Notes: generated by a model from the sequence alone, not told the origin. A stretch of DNA of 64,000 bases from Chitinophaga agri (GCF_010093065.1 NZ_CP048113.1:868001-932000), one strand, 5' to 3'. Positions 51,823 to 61,660 are shown, counted from the stretch's first letter. Translations and numbers: made by a program.

Positions 51823-52080
51823 TTACTTGGTAGCAGGAGCAGCCGCTTTTTTGGCAGTGTGGTGTTTCTTATGTGTTTTCTTTGCGGCAGTAGCCTGTGC
51901 TGGCTTGGTAGCAGGTTTTTCCTGTTTAGCCGTAACGGTCACCGCTTTCATTGTTGCAGGTTTAGCGGCAGTGTTAGCAGTTGTAGATTTAGCTTTTGTG
52001 GTATGGGCCGGAGTAGCAGCGAAAGTTGCAGTACCTGCGAAGATCATGGCTGCTGCCATCAGTGTTCCTAACTTTTTCAT
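51823..52080 (-). CDS. Small exported Lys/Ala/Thr-rich protein
   Basis: The 85 residues begin with a signal peptide (MKKLGTLMAAAMIFAGTATFAA) and continue with low-complexity Lys, Ala and Thr (TKAKSTTANTAAKPATMK, TAAKKTHKKHHTAKKAA). The open frame on the opposite strand has no such features and is a shadow. It resembles the small protein at 48950 in layout: signal peptide, basic low-complexity tail, KKTHKKHH or HKGHEGHK clusters. It lies upstream of the hybrid kinase gene on the same strand, 340 bp away. Confidence 0.72.
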   Translation of the reverse strand: MKKLGTLMAAAMIFAGTATFAATPAHTTKAKSTTANTAAKPATMKAVTVTAKQEKPATKPAQATAAKKTHKKHHTAKKAAAPATK

Positions 52081-52389
52081 GGTAAATTGTTTTGTTTGTG
52101 ATTAACTATTTTTAAGATTATTAAGTCATTTTCAGCATGTCAGTCAGCAGCAATCCGGTCGTTGTAGCTATTGATCCTTTTTTTGTTCGTTACGGGTTAG
52201 TGACCGGTTGCTTTTTGTTTGATTTGCTGACTCAAAGATAGGACGGTCGGGCGCTGGTACGGGATGGATTTGGGTTAACAGGCATGAGTTGTCGGTGGAA
52301 AAGGAGGAAGTGTCGGCGGGATCGGTTATATTTGTTTGCTACCACCATCAAAAGACGTTAAGTCAACTAAAACAAACCCTCATTTTATA
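52081..52389. other. Divergent intergenic region before the M28 peptidase
   Basis: About 310 bp between divergent genes. TATATTTG at 52327-52334 is a good -7 element for the peptidase. Nothing else clear is seen. Confidence 0.5.
52327..52334 (+). promoter_or_regulatory. -7 element of the M28 peptidase gene
   Basis: TATATTTG is a perfect match to TAnnTTTG, 55 bp before the start. A matching -33 TTTG is not obvious. Confidence 0.5.
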
Positions 52390-54645
52390 ATGGATCTGAG
52401 AAAAACTGCCGGCAGTATTGCCCTGCTTTTAGTATTACAAGGCGCCTATGCGCAGCAAAAGCTGAGTGGTTTCAACAGCGAACATGCCCAACAGCAACTG
52501 GAACTGGAAGCCCGTTTTGACAAGGAACTGAGTGCAGCCGCTATTGGTAATAACATCAAAACGCTGTCGGCTAAACAACATTATCTCGGTACGCCTAGAG
52601 ATAAGTGGGTGGCGGAGCATATTCTGCAGCAGTTTAAATCCTATGGTTGGGATGCTAAGGTGGAAACTTACCAGGTGCTCTTTCCTACACCAAAGACCAG
52701 GATACTGGAGGCGAGTTATCCGGCTAACTATAAAGCTGTGCTGAAAGAACCGGCGTTAAAGGAAGACGCCAGTACGGGACAGCCCGACGAGCTGCCTACC
52801 TATAATGCCTGGAGTGCCGACGGCGACGTGACCGGCGAACTGGTATTCGTGAACTACGGTTTGCCGGAAGATTATGAATACCTCGAAAGGCTCGGCATCG
52901 ATGTAAAGGGAAAAATAGTCATTGCAAAATACGGCCGATCGTGGAGGGGTATTAAACCTAAGGTCGCACAGGAACATGGGGCGATCGGTACGCTGATCTA
53001 TTCCGATCCGAAGGACGACGGTTACTACCAGGGGGATGTTTATCCGCAGGGTGCGTTTAAAAGCGAATACGGGGTGCAAAGAGGCGCTGTGATGGATATG
53101 GTGATATATCCGGGCGATCCGCTGACCCCGGGTGTAGGTGCGACTGAAAATGCCCAAAGACTGGAACGGGCGGCGGCGACCAACCTGTTAAAGATACCGG
53201 TACTCCCGATCAGCTATCACGATGCGGCGCCCCTGCTGGAAGCCCTGGAGGGTCCCGTGGCACCGGAAAGCTGGAGAGGTGCCCTGCCGTTCACCTATCA
53301 TGTTGGTCCGGGGAAAGCGAAAGTGCACCTGAAGCTGGAGTTTGACTGGAAGATGGTGCCGGCCTATAATGTTATTGCTACCATGAAAGGGAGTCAGTAT
53401 CCTGACCAGTGGGTGATCAGGGGAAACCATCATGATGCCTGGGTGTATGGTGCGGCGGACCCTGTTAGCGGATTATCTTCCCTGCTGGAAGAAGCCAAAG
53501 CGATCGGCGAACTCGCCAAGAGGGGTTATAAGCCAAAGCGTACGCTGGTATATGCCGCCTGGGACGGAGAGGAGCCTGGTCTGCTGGGTTCTACTGAATG
53601 GGTGGAAACACATGCTGCTGAGTTACAACAGAAAGCGGTCGCCTATATCAACTCTGATGGTAACAGCCGCGGATTCATGGGGGTAGGCGGCTCTCATGCC
53701 CTGGAGCCTTTTGTTGGGGAGATCGCCAGAAGCATTAGCGATCCGCAGACGAAAGTCAGCATCTTTGAAAGAAAACAGGCTGCCGATGTAGTCGCAGCAT
53801 CTACTACTAAAGCGAAGAAAGATATACTGGCAAAGAAAGACCTGACCATCAGTGCGCTGGGATCAGGGTCTGACTATTCTTCTTTCCTGCAGCATCTGGG
53901 TATCCCGTCACTTAACGTCGGTTTCGGCGGAGAAGGAGCCGGTGGTGAATATCATTCCATTTACGATACTTATGAGAACTACTCCCGCTTTAAAGATCCT
54001 GGATTTGAATACGGCGTAGCGCTGTCTAAGCTGGCGGGTCATGCCGCATTGAGACTGGCGGATGCGGATGTCCTGCCTTTTGATTTCCGTAGTCTGGCAA
54101 AGACGATCACCGGTTATATCACAGACCTGATCTCTCTTGCTGACCAGATGCGGGAAAGCACGGCCGTGGAAAATCAGATCATCAGCAGCAATGCCTATCA
54201 GCTGGCAGGTGATGCCACAAAACCCCTCAAAGTGCCTGCCGCCAAATCAGAAGTGCCTTACATCGATTTTTCCAAACTACAGAATGCGTTAGTGGCATTT
54301 GATAAAGTGGTGCAGCAGTTGCAGGATGTGAAAAAAGGACAGTTGCCCGCTGCAAAACAGGATGTGCTGAACAAGGCGCTGTATCAGGCAGAACAACAGT
54401 TGCTGCACGCAGGGGGCTTGCCTAACAGGGACTGGTATAAGCACGTGATATATGCACCTGGTTTCTATACCGGGTATGGTGTGAAGACGATGCCAGGTAT
54501 CCGTGAAGCGATCGAACAGCGGAAATGGAAAGAAGCAGAAGAACAGCTGACGATTGCAGCGAATGCTGTCAACAGACTGACAGATTATCTCGAACAGACA
54601 CTGGCCGCTGTAAAACCTGCGCCGGAAACAGCAGATAGCAAATAA
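52390..54645 (+). CDS. Exported M28-family zinc peptidase (glutamate carboxypeptidase II-like)
   Basis: The start ATG at 52390 gives a signal peptide (DLRKTAGSIALLLVLQGAYAQ). The 751 residues have the three-part layout of the PSMA/transferrin-receptor group: a protease-associated insert (about 140-330, YEYLERLGIDVKGKIVIAKYG), the M28 catalytic domain (IRGNHHDAWVYGAADPVSG with zinc His and bridging Asp; WDGEEPGLLGSTEW with the catalytic Glu pair; YINSDGNSRG with an Asp ligand; YHSIYDTYEN with the last His) and a C-terminal helical dimerisation domain. It probably removes acidic or other C-terminal residues from peptides in the periplasm. Substrate is not known. Confidence 0.94.
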   Translation: MDLRKTAGSIALLLVLQGAYAQQKLSGFNSEHAQQQLELEARFDKELSAAAIGNNIKTLSAKQHYLGTPRDKWVAEHILQQFKSYGWDAKVETYQVLFPTPKTRILEASYPANYKAVLKEPALKEDASTGQPDELPTYNAWSADGDVTGELVFVNYGLPEDYEYLERLGIDVKGKIVIAKYGRSWRGIKPKVAQEHGAIGTLIYSDPKDDGYYQGDVYPQGAFKSEYGVQRGAVMDMVIYPGDPLTPGVGATENAQRLERAAATNLLKIPVLPISYHDAAPLLEALEGPVAPESWRGALPFTYHVGPGKAKVHLKLEFDWKMVPAYNVIATMKGSQYPDQWVIRGNHHDAWVYGAADPVSGLSSLLEEAKAIGELAKRGYKPKRTLVYAAWDGEEPGLLGSTEWVETHAAELQQKAVAYINSDGNSRGFMGVGGSHALEPFVGEIARSISDPQTKVSIFERKQAADVVAASTTKAKKDILAKKDLTISALGSGSDYSSFLQHLGIPSLNVGFGGEGAGGEYHSIYDTYENYSRFKDPGFEYGVALSKLAGHAALRLADADVLPFDFRSLAKTITGYITDLISLADQMRESTAVENQIISSNAYQLAGDATKPLKVPAAKSEVPYIDFSKLQNALVAFDKVVQQLQDVKKGQLPAAKQDVLNKALYQAEQQLLHAGGLPNRDWYKHVIYAPGFYTGYGVKTMPGIREAIEQRKWKEAEEQLTIAANAVNRLTDYLEQTLAAVKPAPETADSK

Positions 54646-54658
54646 CATCGCCTGTCAT

Positions 54659-54701
54659 AAAAAAGGTGGTCGTACCTATGACAGCTACGACCACCTTTTT
54701 C
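54659..54701. terminator. Bidirectional terminator between M28 peptidase and LytTR regulator
   Basis: AAAAGGTGGTCGTA and TACGACCACCTTTT form a perfect 14-bp stem with an 11-nt loop and A/T tracts on both sides. Confidence 0.9.
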
Positions 54702-54710
54702 ATTATTCAT

Positions 54711-55406
54711 TCATAAAAGATTCAGCTTACTATTCAATGACGCCCGATAAGCATCCGCCACGGGAATCGCATTCTTAGCTATAACGATCGCCCCATCTTC
54801 AATTGATTCGATCTTGTCAAGGGCGACAATATAAGACCGGTGTACCCGCATGAACTTCGTTGCCGGCAGTCGTTCTTCTATCGCTTTCAGCGTTGAATGT
54901 ACTGCGTGAAACTTTTGACCCGTGTGCAGTTTTACATAGTCTCCCATTGCTTCCAGGTATAACACCTCATCCAGTTTGACACGTTTCAGCACGCCACTGT
55001 CCCTGATGAAGATGAACTCATGATCCGTCTCCTGCACGACCTTATTCCCGGCCTGTTTTAACTCCTTCACTCTTTCAATCGCCTGTATGAACCGCGCGGG
55101 CGATACAGGTTTAATCAGGTAATCCGCGACATGTAGTTCAAACGCCTCGAGTGCATAGTCTTTCTTTGCCGTGGTGAAGATGATGACAGGACCATTCTTA
55201 CCTATATTACGTGTCAGTTCGAGTCCGTCCATGCCGGGCATTTCTATATCCAGCAGCAGAAGGTCTATCTTCTCTTTTTGCAGGATATTATAGGCGTCTA
55301 TTGCACTGGCGCATTCGCCGGCCACGTGGAGCTGGTCTACATGGCTGACCAGTTGTTTCATGGCAGTGCGTGCCAGCTTGTTGTCGTCAATGATGAGGCA
55401 GTTCAT
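54711..55406 (-). CDS. LytTR-family response regulator
   Basis: The 231 residues hold a receiver (1-115) with the acidic pair in IIDDN, phospho-Asp53 in LLLLDIEMPGMDG, Thr in IIFTTAK and Lys in YLIKPV, followed by a LytTR DNA-binding domain (about 128-230; FIFIRDSGVLKRV, YLEAMGDYVKLH, FMRVHRSYIVALDKI). All active-site residues are present. In Bacteroidota such regulators usually pair with a LytS/YehU-type kinase gene next door, but none is adjacent. Whether the second efflux locus on the opposite strand is a target is not known. Confidence 0.94.
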   Translation of the reverse strand: MNCLIIDDNKLARTAMKQLVSHVDQLHVAGECASAIDAYNILQKEKIDLLLLDIEMPGMDGLELTRNIGKNGPVIIFTTAKKDYALEAFELHVADYLIKPVSPARFIQAIERVKELKQAGNKVVQETDHEFIFIRDSGVLKRVKLDEVLYLEAMGDYVKLHTGQKFHAVHSTLKAIEERLPATKFMRVHRSYIVALDKIESIEDGAIVIAKNAIPVADAYRASLNSKLNLL

Positions 55407-55522
55407 GGCACAAAGATAGGAATGCTGGTGAGTGACCGGGCTTAAAGACAGCTTATAATTCCCTTAAAACATCCGCAGAGCTATGTATTATAAAATTGTT
55501 TAAATATCTTGCAGCTGATTAA

Positions 55523-55906
55523 ATGGGTCTCAACTTGAAGCAACTTAAAAGGCTTTTACTTTTCCTGTCCTGTATCTTCTTACTTCCTGCGTTGCAGGAG
55601 GACAGCCCGTTTATATCTCACGCATCACAAACTGTATTACATCCAACTACAGGTAATACTTTACAAACAGATAAGCACAAGGTCACTTATCATGCTGTTC
55701 AGTTTGAATCAGTGACGAAGAGGCCTTATAAGTACCGCAGCCGTACGAAGGCCCTGAATGACTTTCATGAATTATGTCTGTTTGTTTCCAGCATCCGTAT
55801 CAGGCCTATTCTCCTTTATATCCAGCCTCATTATAAGGGGTATAAGGAATCCTATATCAGTGTCGCTGTTACAATAAGTGACTGGAGAGGCCCTCCTGTA
55901 GCCTAA
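55523..55906 (+). CDS. Small exported leader-gene protein of the efflux operon
   Basis: The 127 residues start with a hydrophobic segment (RLLLFLSCIFLLPAL). The middle is Thr/His-rich and the end is SDWRGPPVA. I recall small proteins ending in RGPP just before RND efflux genes in Bacteroidota, and this gene lies 77 bp upstream of the tolC-like gene, so it is probably such a leader-gene protein. There is no catalytic motif. Function unknown; a role in metal sensing is possible. Confidence 0.55.
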   Translation: MGLNLKQLKRLLLFLSCIFLLPALQEDSPFISHASQTVLHPTTGNTLQTDKHKVTYHAVQFESVTKRPYKYRSRTKALNDFHELCLFVSSIRIRPILLYIQPHYKGYKESYISVAVTISDWRGPPVA

Positions 55907-55983
55907 TCTTTCTATTTTCTCAATGTATTCTTATTTAAAGCCACCGGTATGCGCCTGTGGCTGAGTTAACACATCTGTCAGTT

Positions 55984-57405
55984 ATGAATAAAAAACATGC
56001 TGCAGGGATGTGCGTGATATCGCTATGCCTGCTGGCAGGCGTGTCGCCGCATGTTCATGCACAATCAGCAGCGGAGCATTTGTCCCTGCAACAGGCGATC
56101 TCTCTGACGCTTGATCATTATCCCTCGTTAAAAGCGAAACAGACATTATCGAAGGCCAGCATTGCCCATACTACGGATGTCAGCCACAACTGGTGGCCTG
56201 CCGTTAAGCTGGTGGAAGAAGCGACAGTTGGTACCGACAATGGTATCTATGGCTCTTATTTTCCCTTGGGAACAATACCCTCCACTTCTGGTGGTATCAG
56301 GGCGGCTAACCGGGGGGATGTGATGAGTGGCAATATTGCACTTGCACAGGTACAATGGGAGGTTTACAATTTCGGAGCGTACCGTTCCCAGCGTGAGGAG
56401 GCCATCCAGCAGCAAAAAGTGGCCGGTATGGATGCAGATATCACTGCGAATGACCTGACGGTGGCAGTTGTGCGGGACTATCTGGGTATGTTGCAATACC
56501 GTTCACTGATGCAGATCCAGGCCGACAATATCGAGCGTACACGCTCCGTGCAGCGGGCGGTGACGGCTATTGTGTTGCATGGTCTGAAGCCAGGCGTAGA
56601 CAGTTCTATCGCTGCGGCTGAATTATCCAAAGCAAGATTAAACTACCTCGATATACAGAACAGCTATAACAGTGTGCGCATGCATATGAGTATGCTGACA
56701 GGGTTGGACACCAGTGCCATACAACCTGATACACTGTATAATAACGGATTGTTATCCATGCTGGCTGGCACCGGCGATACAACCAGTGTAGCGGCGTCCC
56801 ATCCGGTATTGCAATATTATAACGGCCTGTTGTTACAACAACAGAAACATGAAACCGTGATCCGTAAAGCCGCCCTGCCGAAAGTATCCATTCTGGCAGC
56901 AGGCTGGATGAGAGGTTCCAGCGGGCAGTTTGATGATGTATATAATAAGAACCTGTTCAGTGGATTGAGCTATAGTCGCCGTAACTATCTGGCTGGGTTG
57001 GCGTTGACCTACAACCTGGCAGATATCGGTCATACAAGGGACAAGATGCGGGAACAGACATTGAAAACAAAAGCAGCAGCCGAGCAGCTCGAAACGACGC
57101 AACTGGTGCTGGATAATAGTCTGCGGCAGTCTAAACTGAATATCCGTACTGCCCTGGATAAGCTGCGCGAGATGCCTGCACAGCTGAATGCTGCCCGAGC
57201 GGCGGCCCTGCAGAAAATGGCACTCTATAAAGGCGGACTGACAAACATTATAGAAGTCACCAATGCACTATACCTGCTGAACAGGGCAGAGACAGATATG
57301 GTGCAGACCCGTAATGCCGCCTGGCAGGCATTGTTTACACAGGCCTTCGCCGCTAACGAGATACAGGGGCTTGTACAGCAGCTGGAACAATCCCGTATCC
57401 AATAA
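55984..57405 (+). CDS. TolC-family outer-membrane efflux channel (second locus)
   Basis: The start ATG at 55984 gives a signal peptide (MNKKHAAGMCVISLCLLAGVSPHVHAQ). The 473 residues are two OEP repeats with long coiled-coil stretches (SLQQAISLTLDHYPSLKA near the start, LNIRTALDKLREMPAQLNAARAAALQKMALYKGGL near the end). It begins a plus-strand operon tolC-RND-MFP; the RND gene starts 18 bp after its stop. The gene order differs from the first efflux locus in this window. Confidence 0.92.
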   Translation: MNKKHAAGMCVISLCLLAGVSPHVHAQSAAEHLSLQQAISLTLDHYPSLKAKQTLSKASIAHTTDVSHNWWPAVKLVEEATVGTDNGIYGSYFPLGTIPSTSGGIRAANRGDVMSGNIALAQVQWEVYNFGAYRSQREEAIQQQKVAGMDADITANDLTVAVVRDYLGMLQYRSLMQIQADNIERTRSVQRAVTAIVLHGLKPGVDSSIAAAELSKARLNYLDIQNSYNSVRMHMSMLTGLDTSAIQPDTLYNNGLLSMLAGTGDTTSVAASHPVLQYYNGLLLQQQKHETVIRKAALPKVSILAAGWMRGSSGQFDDVYNKNLFSGLSYSRRNYLAGLALTYNLADIGHTRDKMREQTLKTKAAAEQLETTQLVLDNSLRQSKLNIRTALDKLREMPAQLNAARAAALQKMALYKGGLTNIIEVTNALYLLNRAETDMVQTRNAAWQALFTQAFAANEIQGLVQQLEQSRIQ

Positions 57406-57423
57406 CATCAAAAACCGATTATT

Positions 57424-60400
57424 ATGTCATTAGTTACCAGTGCACTAAAAAAGCCATTGTCGGTGGTCGTGTTAACCATCGGCATGTTCCTCTTTTCAGT
57501 GCTGGCAGTTATCAATATTCCGATAGATATCTTTCCTAAACTCAACCTGCCCACGATCTATGTCATAGAGCCTTATGGCGGTATGTCACCGCAGCAGATG
57601 GAAGGGTTCTTCGCGACCCGTTTACAGGACCAGTTCCTGTATGTGAATGGTATTAAAAACATCAGTAGTAAGAACATACAGGGGCTGACCATGATCAAGC
57701 TCTCTTTCTACGAAAACACAAATATGGCGGAAGCTTCCGCACAGGTAGCCCTGCAGGTGAACAGGGCCATGAAGTTCTTCCCGCCGGGCGCCCTGCCGCC
57801 GCAGGTAGTACGTTTTGATGCCTCCTCCCTGCCGGTAGGACAACTGGTGTTCAGTTGCCCGAACCGTTCGCTGAAAGATATCTATGACCTGGCCAATACG
57901 CGTGTCAGGCCAATGTTTGGTTCAGTGCCCGGACTATCGGCCCCGCCACCTTTCGGGGCTAACTCCCGCTCTGTGATCATCAACGTAGACCCTAACCGCC
58001 TGCGTAGTTACAATATGAATGCGGATGAGGTGGTAGAAGCGATTGCGAAGAACAACGTGATGACGCCTTCCGGGAATATCCGTATCAACAATACGATGTA
58101 TGTAACCACGATCAACTCCCTGGAAAAAGAAGTGCAGGACTTTGGCGACATACCGGTGACAACCAATGGTAACTCAACGGTGTTCGTTCGTGATGTAGCC
58201 AGGGTATCAGATGCCGCAGATGTGACCGTGGATTATGCGCTGGTGAACGGGAAACGGTCGGTGTACATCCCGGTGGTAAAAACGGCAGATGCCTCTACCT
58301 GGGATGTGGTGAAACAGCTGAAAGCGAGGTTACCGGAGATGCAGAGCCTATTGCCGGAAGATGTCCAGGTGAGCTATGAATTTGATCAGTCGGTCTTCGT
58401 GATCAATGCGGTAAAAAGCCTGTTGACAGAAGGTTTGTTAGGTGCGCTGCTAACCGGTTTGATGGTACTGCTCTTTCTGAGAGATCTTAGAAGTTGCCTG
58501 GTCGTGGTGATCACCATTCCCATAGCTATCCTGATGGCGGTACTGGGATTGTACCTGGCAGGACAAACCATTAACCTGATGACGTTAAGCGGACTGGCGC
58601 TGGCCATCGGCGTGCTGGTGGACCAGGCCACGGTAACGATAGAAAATATCCACCAGCATCTGGAAATGGGAAAATCCAAACGGCAGGCCATTTACGAAGC
58701 CAGTGAGGAGATCGCCTTTCCGCTATTACTCATTTTACTTTGTATCCTGGCGGTATTTGCGCCTTCCTTTATCATGAACGGTGTGCCAAAGGCGATGTTC
58801 CTGCCGCTATCGCTGTCTATTGGTTTTGCGATGATCGCTTCCTATTTCGCTGCACAGTCGCTGGTGCCTGTACTGGCTAACTGGTGGCTGAAGGAAGGGA
58901 AGTTCACCGCTCACGCCCATCCGCAGGAAGGTGGTTTTGAAAAGTTCAGGGCACGCTTTGTATCGCTGGTAGAATGGCTGGGAAAACGTTCCCGCCTGGT
59001 GATCGGCAGCTACATCATACTGGCTTTTGGCATAGCGGGTATTGCGTTTTTTACGATCGGTAAGGACCTGATGCCACATGTCAATACCGGTCAGTTCCAG
59101 GTACGGCTGAAACAACCGGATGGTACCCGTCTGGAGAGAACAGAAGAAAAAGTACACCAGGTATTGCAGCTGATAGATAGTACGGTAGATGGTCACGTCG
59201 CGATCAGCTCCGGTTATGTGGGACTGATCCCCAGCAGCTACGGTACCAGTAACCTGTATATCTTCAATAGTGGCACGCACGAGGCGGTATTACAGGTTAA
59301 TCTGGAGGAAACGTATAAAGTGGACATCGAGGAGCTGAAAGATAAATTAAGGGCTGTGATCAAGGCGCATATGCCAGAAATGAGGGTCAGCTTCGAACCG
59401 GTGGATATGACGGAAAAGATCATGGCACAGGGGGCTGCAACGCCTATTGAAGTGAGGGTGGCCGGAAAGGATATGAAGGAGATCGAGCGCTATGCTAATA
59501 CGCTGGTAGATAATCTGAAGGAGGTTGAGTTCCTGCGCGATGTGCAGATCGCGCAGCCATTACACTATCCGGTGATCAAGATCAATGTAGATCGCTTTAA
59601 GGTGGCGCAGATGGGGCTGAATATGTACCAGGTGGCCCGTTCGGTGACCGCCTCGACTTCTTCCAGTCGTTTCACGGAAAAGAACCAGTGGCTGGACGAG
59701 AAGGTGGCTTATACTTACCAGGTGCAGGTGCAGGTGCCGGAATATATTATGCAAACGATCAATGACCTGAAGGAGATCCCCCTGGTAAAAGGGCAGGCCA
59801 GACCCGTCCTGGGAGACGTGGCCACATTCTCTAACAGTGAAATGCCGGGAGAATTTGACCGCGCTGGTACCCGTCGTTTTGTGACGGTAAGTGCCAATAT
59901 CAGGGATAAGGACCTGGGTGCCGCTACCCGTGTCGTACAGGAAGCTATCGACGAAATGGGCGAGCCTCCGCGCGGACTGAAGGTGGAACTGAAGGGTAGT
60001 TCCAGCTTGCTGACGGAGACGCTGGGCAGTCTGCAGAACGGACTCTTACTGGCAGTGGTCGTGATATTCCTTCTGCTGGCAGCAAATTACCAGTCTTTTA
60101 AGCTCAGCTTTGCCGTATTGGTAACGGTGCCGGCAGTGATCGCAGGTGCGCTCGTTATGTTATTACTCACAGGCGCAACGCTGAATCTGCAATCTTATAT
60201 GGGTATGATCATGTCTACCGGTGTATCTGTGGCGAATGCGATCCTTATCGTGACCAATGCGGAGAAACTGAGACTGGAATATAAGGACGCCTACCGCGCA
60301 GCCGTGGCAAGTGCCGGCATTCGTCTGAGGCCGATCCTGATGACCAGCCTGGCGATGATAGCCGGTATGATACCCATGGCGACAGGTCTGGGTGAATCCG

Positions 60401-60582
60401 GTGATCAGACGGCGCCATTGGGACGTGCGGTGATCGGTGGACTGATCGCCTCCACACTGGCGGCCCTGTTAATACTACCGCTGGTGTACGCAGCTATACA
60501 GCGGAAATCATCTTATGATGACCCTTCATTAATGCCTGAAAACAAGATTGACGAACCTAAAATTGCTGAAATACATGTATAA
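57424..60582 (+). CDS. RND efflux pump inner-membrane subunit, VDQ-type proton relay
   Basis: This 1052-residue RND transporter has twelve membrane segments and two periplasmic loops. The start SLVTSALKKPLSVVVLTIGM leads into TM1 and IPIDIFPKLNLPTIYVI into the porter domain. In TM4 the proton-relay sequence is GVLVDQATVTIENIHQH: Asp400 is followed by Gln401, so the second Asp of the AcrB-type DD pair is missing, while the metal pumps (CusA) have DA here. It is therefore neither a classic drug nor metal pump by this motif and probably belongs to a distinct clade. The adaptor gene overlaps its end by 8 bp. Confidence 0.93.
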   Translation: MSLVTSALKKPLSVVVLTIGMFLFSVLAVINIPIDIFPKLNLPTIYVIEPYGGMSPQQMEGFFATRLQDQFLYVNGIKNISSKNIQGLTMIKLSFYENTNMAEASAQVALQVNRAMKFFPPGALPPQVVRFDASSLPVGQLVFSCPNRSLKDIYDLANTRVRPMFGSVPGLSAPPPFGANSRSVIINVDPNRLRSYNMNADEVVEAIAKNNVMTPSGNIRINNTMYVTTINSLEKEVQDFGDIPVTTNGNSTVFVRDVARVSDAADVTVDYALVNGKRSVYIPVVKTADASTWDVVKQLKARLPEMQSLLPEDVQVSYEFDQSVFVINAVKSLLTEGLLGALLTGLMVLLFLRDLRSCLVVVITIPIAILMAVLGLYLAGQTINLMTLSGLALAIGVLVDQATVTIENIHQHLEMGKSKRQAIYEASEEIAFPLLLILLCILAVFAPSFIMNGVPKAMFLPLSLSIGFAMIASYFAAQSLVPVLANWWLKEGKFTAHAHPQEGGFEKFRARFVSLVEWLGKRSRLVIGSYIILAFGIAGIAFFTIGKDLMPHVNTGQFQVRLKQPDGTRLERTEEKVHQVLQLIDSTVDGHVAISSGYVGLIPSSYGTSNLYIFNSGTHEAVLQVNLEETYKVDIEELKDKLRAVIKAHMPEMRVSFEPVDMTEKIMAQGAATPIEVRVAGKDMKEIERYANTLVDNLKEVEFLRDVQIAQPLHYPVIKINVDRFKVAQMGLNMYQVARSVTASTSSSRFTEKNQWLDEKVAYTYQVQVQVPEYIMQTINDLKEIPLVKGQARPVLGDVATFSNSEMPGEFDRAGTRRFVTVSANIRDKDLGAATRVVQEAIDEMGEPPRGLKVELKGSSSLLTETLGSLQNGLLLAVVVIFLLLAANYQSFKLSFAVLVTVPAVIAGALVMLLLTGATLNLQSYMGMIMSTGVSVANAILIVTNAEKLRLEYKDAYRAAVASAGIRLRPILMTSLAMIAGMIPMATGLGESGDQTAPLGRAVIGGLIASTLAALLILPLVYAAIQRKSSYDDPSLMPENKIDEPKIAEIHV

Positions 60583-61660
60583 ATATCTCATTATAATAAC
60601 ATTGTCAGGCTTGATGTTTACGGCCTGTCGTGAAGCCGCTCCCAAAAAGAAAACGGCCGTAAAAGACGGTAAGGGCAGAAAGTATGAGTTGGTAGCAGTG
60701 GTGAATCAGCCGCTATCATCCAGTATCCAGTTACCAGCTGTACTTGAAGCATATCAGAAAGTAAGCATTTACCCGAGAGTGAACGGATTTGTGAAGAAAG
60801 TCGCAGTTGACCGGGGTAGTGCCGTACGTAAAGGTCAGGTACTGATTACGCTGGAGGCGCCGGAGATCATTGAGCAGTACTTTGCCGCACAGTCAAAATA
60901 CCTGCAGGCTAAGGCAGTCTTTGCCGCATCTAAAGACAACTTTCAGCGTACACTGGCAGTAAGTGAGACACCGGGTACTATTTCCGCACATGATGTAGAG
61001 GTAGCCAATGCCCGTATGGAGGCTGACAGTGCCATTATGAATGCCGAACTGGCCAACTTCCGGGCATTGGAAGCAACGCGTAGCTATCTCACAGTAACAG
61101 CTCCTTTTGACGGTGTGATCACAGAAAGAAATATCCATCCTGGTGCACTGGTAGGACCAGTAACAAAGTTAGAGGGCGGACCGATGCTGATGCTGGAGCA
61201 GGAAGACAGGCTGCGTCTTGTGGTACAGGTACCGGAGGTATATAGTGCGCAATTGTCGGACAGCCGGCAGGTAAGCTTCCATGTCAATGCACTGCCGGGC
61301 AGAAACTTTACAGGGAATATCAGCCGTCAGGCAGGGTCATTGAGTGACAGGTACCGTTCTGAAGCGGTGGAAGTGGACGTAGTGAATAGTCAGCATCTGC
61401 TGAAGCCGGGGATGTACGCGGAGATGTCTATTCCGGTAACAGGCTCTGTGCAGGCGATGGTTGTGCCGGCGAGCGCGATCGTCACTTCTACTGAAAAGAA
61501 GTATGTGGTAGCTGTACGTGAAGGGAAGACACGCTGGATCGATGTGCAGGAAGGTAATCATCATAGTGATTCATCAGAAGTATTTGGCAATCTGAAACCG
61601 GGAGAAAAAGTGATCTTGAATGCGAATGACGAGATAAAGGAAGGGATCAGCATCGATTAA
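60575..61660 (+). CDS. RND efflux periplasmic adaptor (second locus)
   Basis: The start ATG at 60575 gives a lipoprotein signal (YKYLIIITLSGLMFTACRE) with Cys in TACR as lipidation site. The 361 residues show the split lipoyl halves (SIYPRVNGFVKKVAVDRGSAVRKGQ and LTVTAPFDGVITERNIHPG), a helical hairpin and the barrel domain (GRNFTGNISRQAGSLSD). It overlaps the RND stop by 8 bp, so the two are translationally coupled. With the tolC-like gene before the RND gene it completes a three-part pump. Confidence 0.92.
   Translation: MYKYLIIITLSGLMFTACREAAPKKKTAVKDGKGRKYELVAVVNQPLSSSIQLPAVLEAYQKVSIYPRVNGFVKKVAVDRGSAVRKGQVLITLEAPEIIEQYFAAQSKYLQAKAVFAASKDNFQRTLAVSETPGTISAHDVEVANARMEADSAIMNAELANFRALEATRSYLTVTAPFDGVITERNIHPGALVGPVTKLEGGPMLMLEQEDRLRLVVQVPEVYSAQLSDSRQVSFHVNALPGRNFTGNISRQAGSLSDRYRSEAVEVDVVNSQHLLKPGMYAEMSIPVTGSVQAMVVPASAIVTSTEKKYVVAVREGKTRWIDVQEGNHHSDSSEVFGNLKPGEKVILNANDEIKEGISID

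Noticed and set aside
51689..52105. 138-codon plus-strand frame over the small Lys/Ala-rich gene
   Set aside because: It is the reverse reading of a low-complexity gene and lacks its own promoter or motif; the minus-strand frame has a proper signal peptide.
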